Part shown: piece after piece, positions 5,006-5,548 of the stretch | How the letters are laid out: the number at the start of each line of letters is the position of its first letter | How positions within the stretch are numbered: position 1 is the first letter of the stretch | Source of the DNA: a bacterium | GTDB lineage: Bacteria; Babelota; Babeliae; Babelales; RVW-14 | Assembly (NCBI GenBank): GCA_030432505.1 | Contig: JAUIHA010000061.1 | Span: forward strand, 1-5,548 | Reading direction: 5' to 3' | Length of the DNA stretch: 5,548 bases | Notes under the pieces: generated by a model | Seen by the model: only the letters and a program-made list of their open reading frames with translations | Told to the model about the DNA's origin: nothing | Databases searched by the model: none | Made by a program: the position numbers and the translations under genes

Positions 5006-5548
5006 TTAGCGTTTTTTATTATACAGAATGGCAAGGACACCAAATAACGTTATGGGAATGCCATAAAAAAAGAAATAGCTCAGTGGCAAACAACTACTCA
5101 CAGATTGCCCCAAAGCTGAAAAAAGATACATACATAAAAAGAATAACCCACTGAGTAAAAATGACGTGATCATATTGCTTTTGCGCTGTTTTCCAAAAAT
5201 GATAATGCTAAACAATGCCATAAAAGGAATAAGAAATGTCCATATGCTAAATGAAACACGTTTGAGAAACTCAATAAAGACACGATGATTATCTTTTTTA
5301 AGACGAAGAATATCTCGTAATTGTAAGAACTTTGCCTTGGTAGGCTCTTGTGACACTTTAATGGTATCAATCAATTGATAAATATTTATTGTAGCCTTTT
5401 TAAAGTACGCTCGATAACGATGCTGCAAGTCATGATAAAAAACAGACCCCTTTTTCAGGTGTAGGATGTCTCCTGAAAAATTGCCTGACTGAGCAGTAAA
5501 AATATATGATACTTTCTTTTTGTTCTTGAAGCTGACAAGTAAATCCTG
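5006..5548 (-). CDS. LptF/LptG-family (YjgP/YjgQ) permease, C-terminal part
   Basis: LptF and LptG are the inner-membrane permease subunits of the Lpt ABC system that extracts lipopolysaccharide and passes it to the periplasmic bridge. The frame is open from the window edge (5548) to TAA at 5008-5006, giving the last 180 residues; full proteins are about 350-400. Seen in order: the end of the periplasmic beta-jellyroll (IFTAQSGNFSGDILHLKKG, about 16-34), the conserved helix LRDILRLKKDN followed by a FLKRVSF helix (about 77-100) leading into TM4, and three TM segments at about 100-119, 128-148 and 157-177 with the loop GKQRKSN after TM4. This matches the family's TM4-6. Whether it is LptF or LptG cannot be decided from this part, so no symbol is given. 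A TTG at 5428 gives an apparent shorter ORF, but upstream codons are open and family-like, so it is not the start. Confidence 0.87.
   Translation of the reverse strand, partial: QDLLVSFKNKKKVSYIFTAQSGNFSGDILHLKKGSVFYHDLQHRYRAYFKKATINIYQLIDTIKVSQEPTKAKFLQLRDILRLKKDNHRVFIEFLKRVSFSIWTFLIPFMALFSIIIFGKQRKSNMITSFLLSGLFFLCMYLFSALGQSVSSCLPLSYFFFYGIPITLFGVLAILYNKKR
5451..5480. repeat. 9-bp inverted repeat inside the LptF/LptG-like gene
   Basis: TTTTTCAGG (5451-5459) and its perfect complement CCTGAAAAA (5472-5480) enclose 12 nt. The T-run is in the 5' arm on either strand, so it is not a terminator. It lies in the periplasmic-domain coding region; function unknown, possibly chance. Confidence 0.65.

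Noticed and set aside
4885..5154. Plus-strand ORF of 89 codons over the 74-bp spacer
   Set aside because: It is antisense to the ends of two well-supported genes, has no ribosome site and shows no domain.
5170..5370. Minus-strand ORF of 66 codons with hydrophobic runs
   Set aside because: Out-of-frame shadow of the LptF/LptG-like gene; hydrophobicity comes from the overlapping TM codons.
5376..5396. AT-rich palindrome around AAATATTT
   Set aside because: Short AT palindromes are expected often in DNA of this composition.

Overview
The window reads as a compact, AT-rich chromosomal segment of a Gram-negative (two-membrane) bacterium. It carries three housekeeping or envelope genes (prolyl-tRNA synthetase, guanylate kinase, an LptF/LptG permease), a DMT-family transporter, and a tandem pair of unfamiliar membrane-anchored genes. 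The LptF/LptG-type protein implies lipopolysaccharide transport and an outer membrane. A Josephin/UCH-like cysteine peptidase domain in a short-spaced, AT-rich genome hints at a host-associated lineage, for example Candidatus Dependentiae (TM6) or another protist endosymbiont. That placement is inference; no marker in the window decides it.

Layout. Positions 1-1167 (minus) hold the first 389 codons of proS, archaeal/eukaryal-like (type 3); its 3' end lies outside the window. Positions 1168-1299 are a small control island: the terminator of the upstream gene, then an extended -10 promoter for proS. Positions 1300-3401 (minus) hold two genes joined by a 4-nt ATGA overlap. The first, 3401-2664, encodes a 245-aa signal-peptide/one-TM protein. 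The second, 2667-1300, encodes a 455-aa paralogue of it with a cytosol-facing linker and a C-terminal Josephin-like peptidase domain (Q262, C267, H411, D430). Positions 3402-3438 are a 37-bp divergent spacer. Positions 3439-4032 (plus) hold gmk. Its stop codon overlaps by 4 nt the stop of a convergent 10-TM EamA/DMT transporter (4931-4029, minus). Beyond a 74-bp spacer, 5548-5006 (minus) is the C-terminal third of an LptF/LptG-family permease whose start is outside the window.

How the genes relate. The 245-aa and 455-aa genes are the only clear functional unit: same strand, coupled start, homologous ectodomains with nearly identical spacing of landmarks, and possibly a -1 frameshift site at their junction. 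The other genes look like independent neighbours. There are no gaps over 300 bases. I saw no tRNA, rRNA, CRISPR array or insertion sequence. The remaining structure is a set of inverted repeats inside coding sequence, the most notable being a perfect 21-bp palindrome in the transporter gene.
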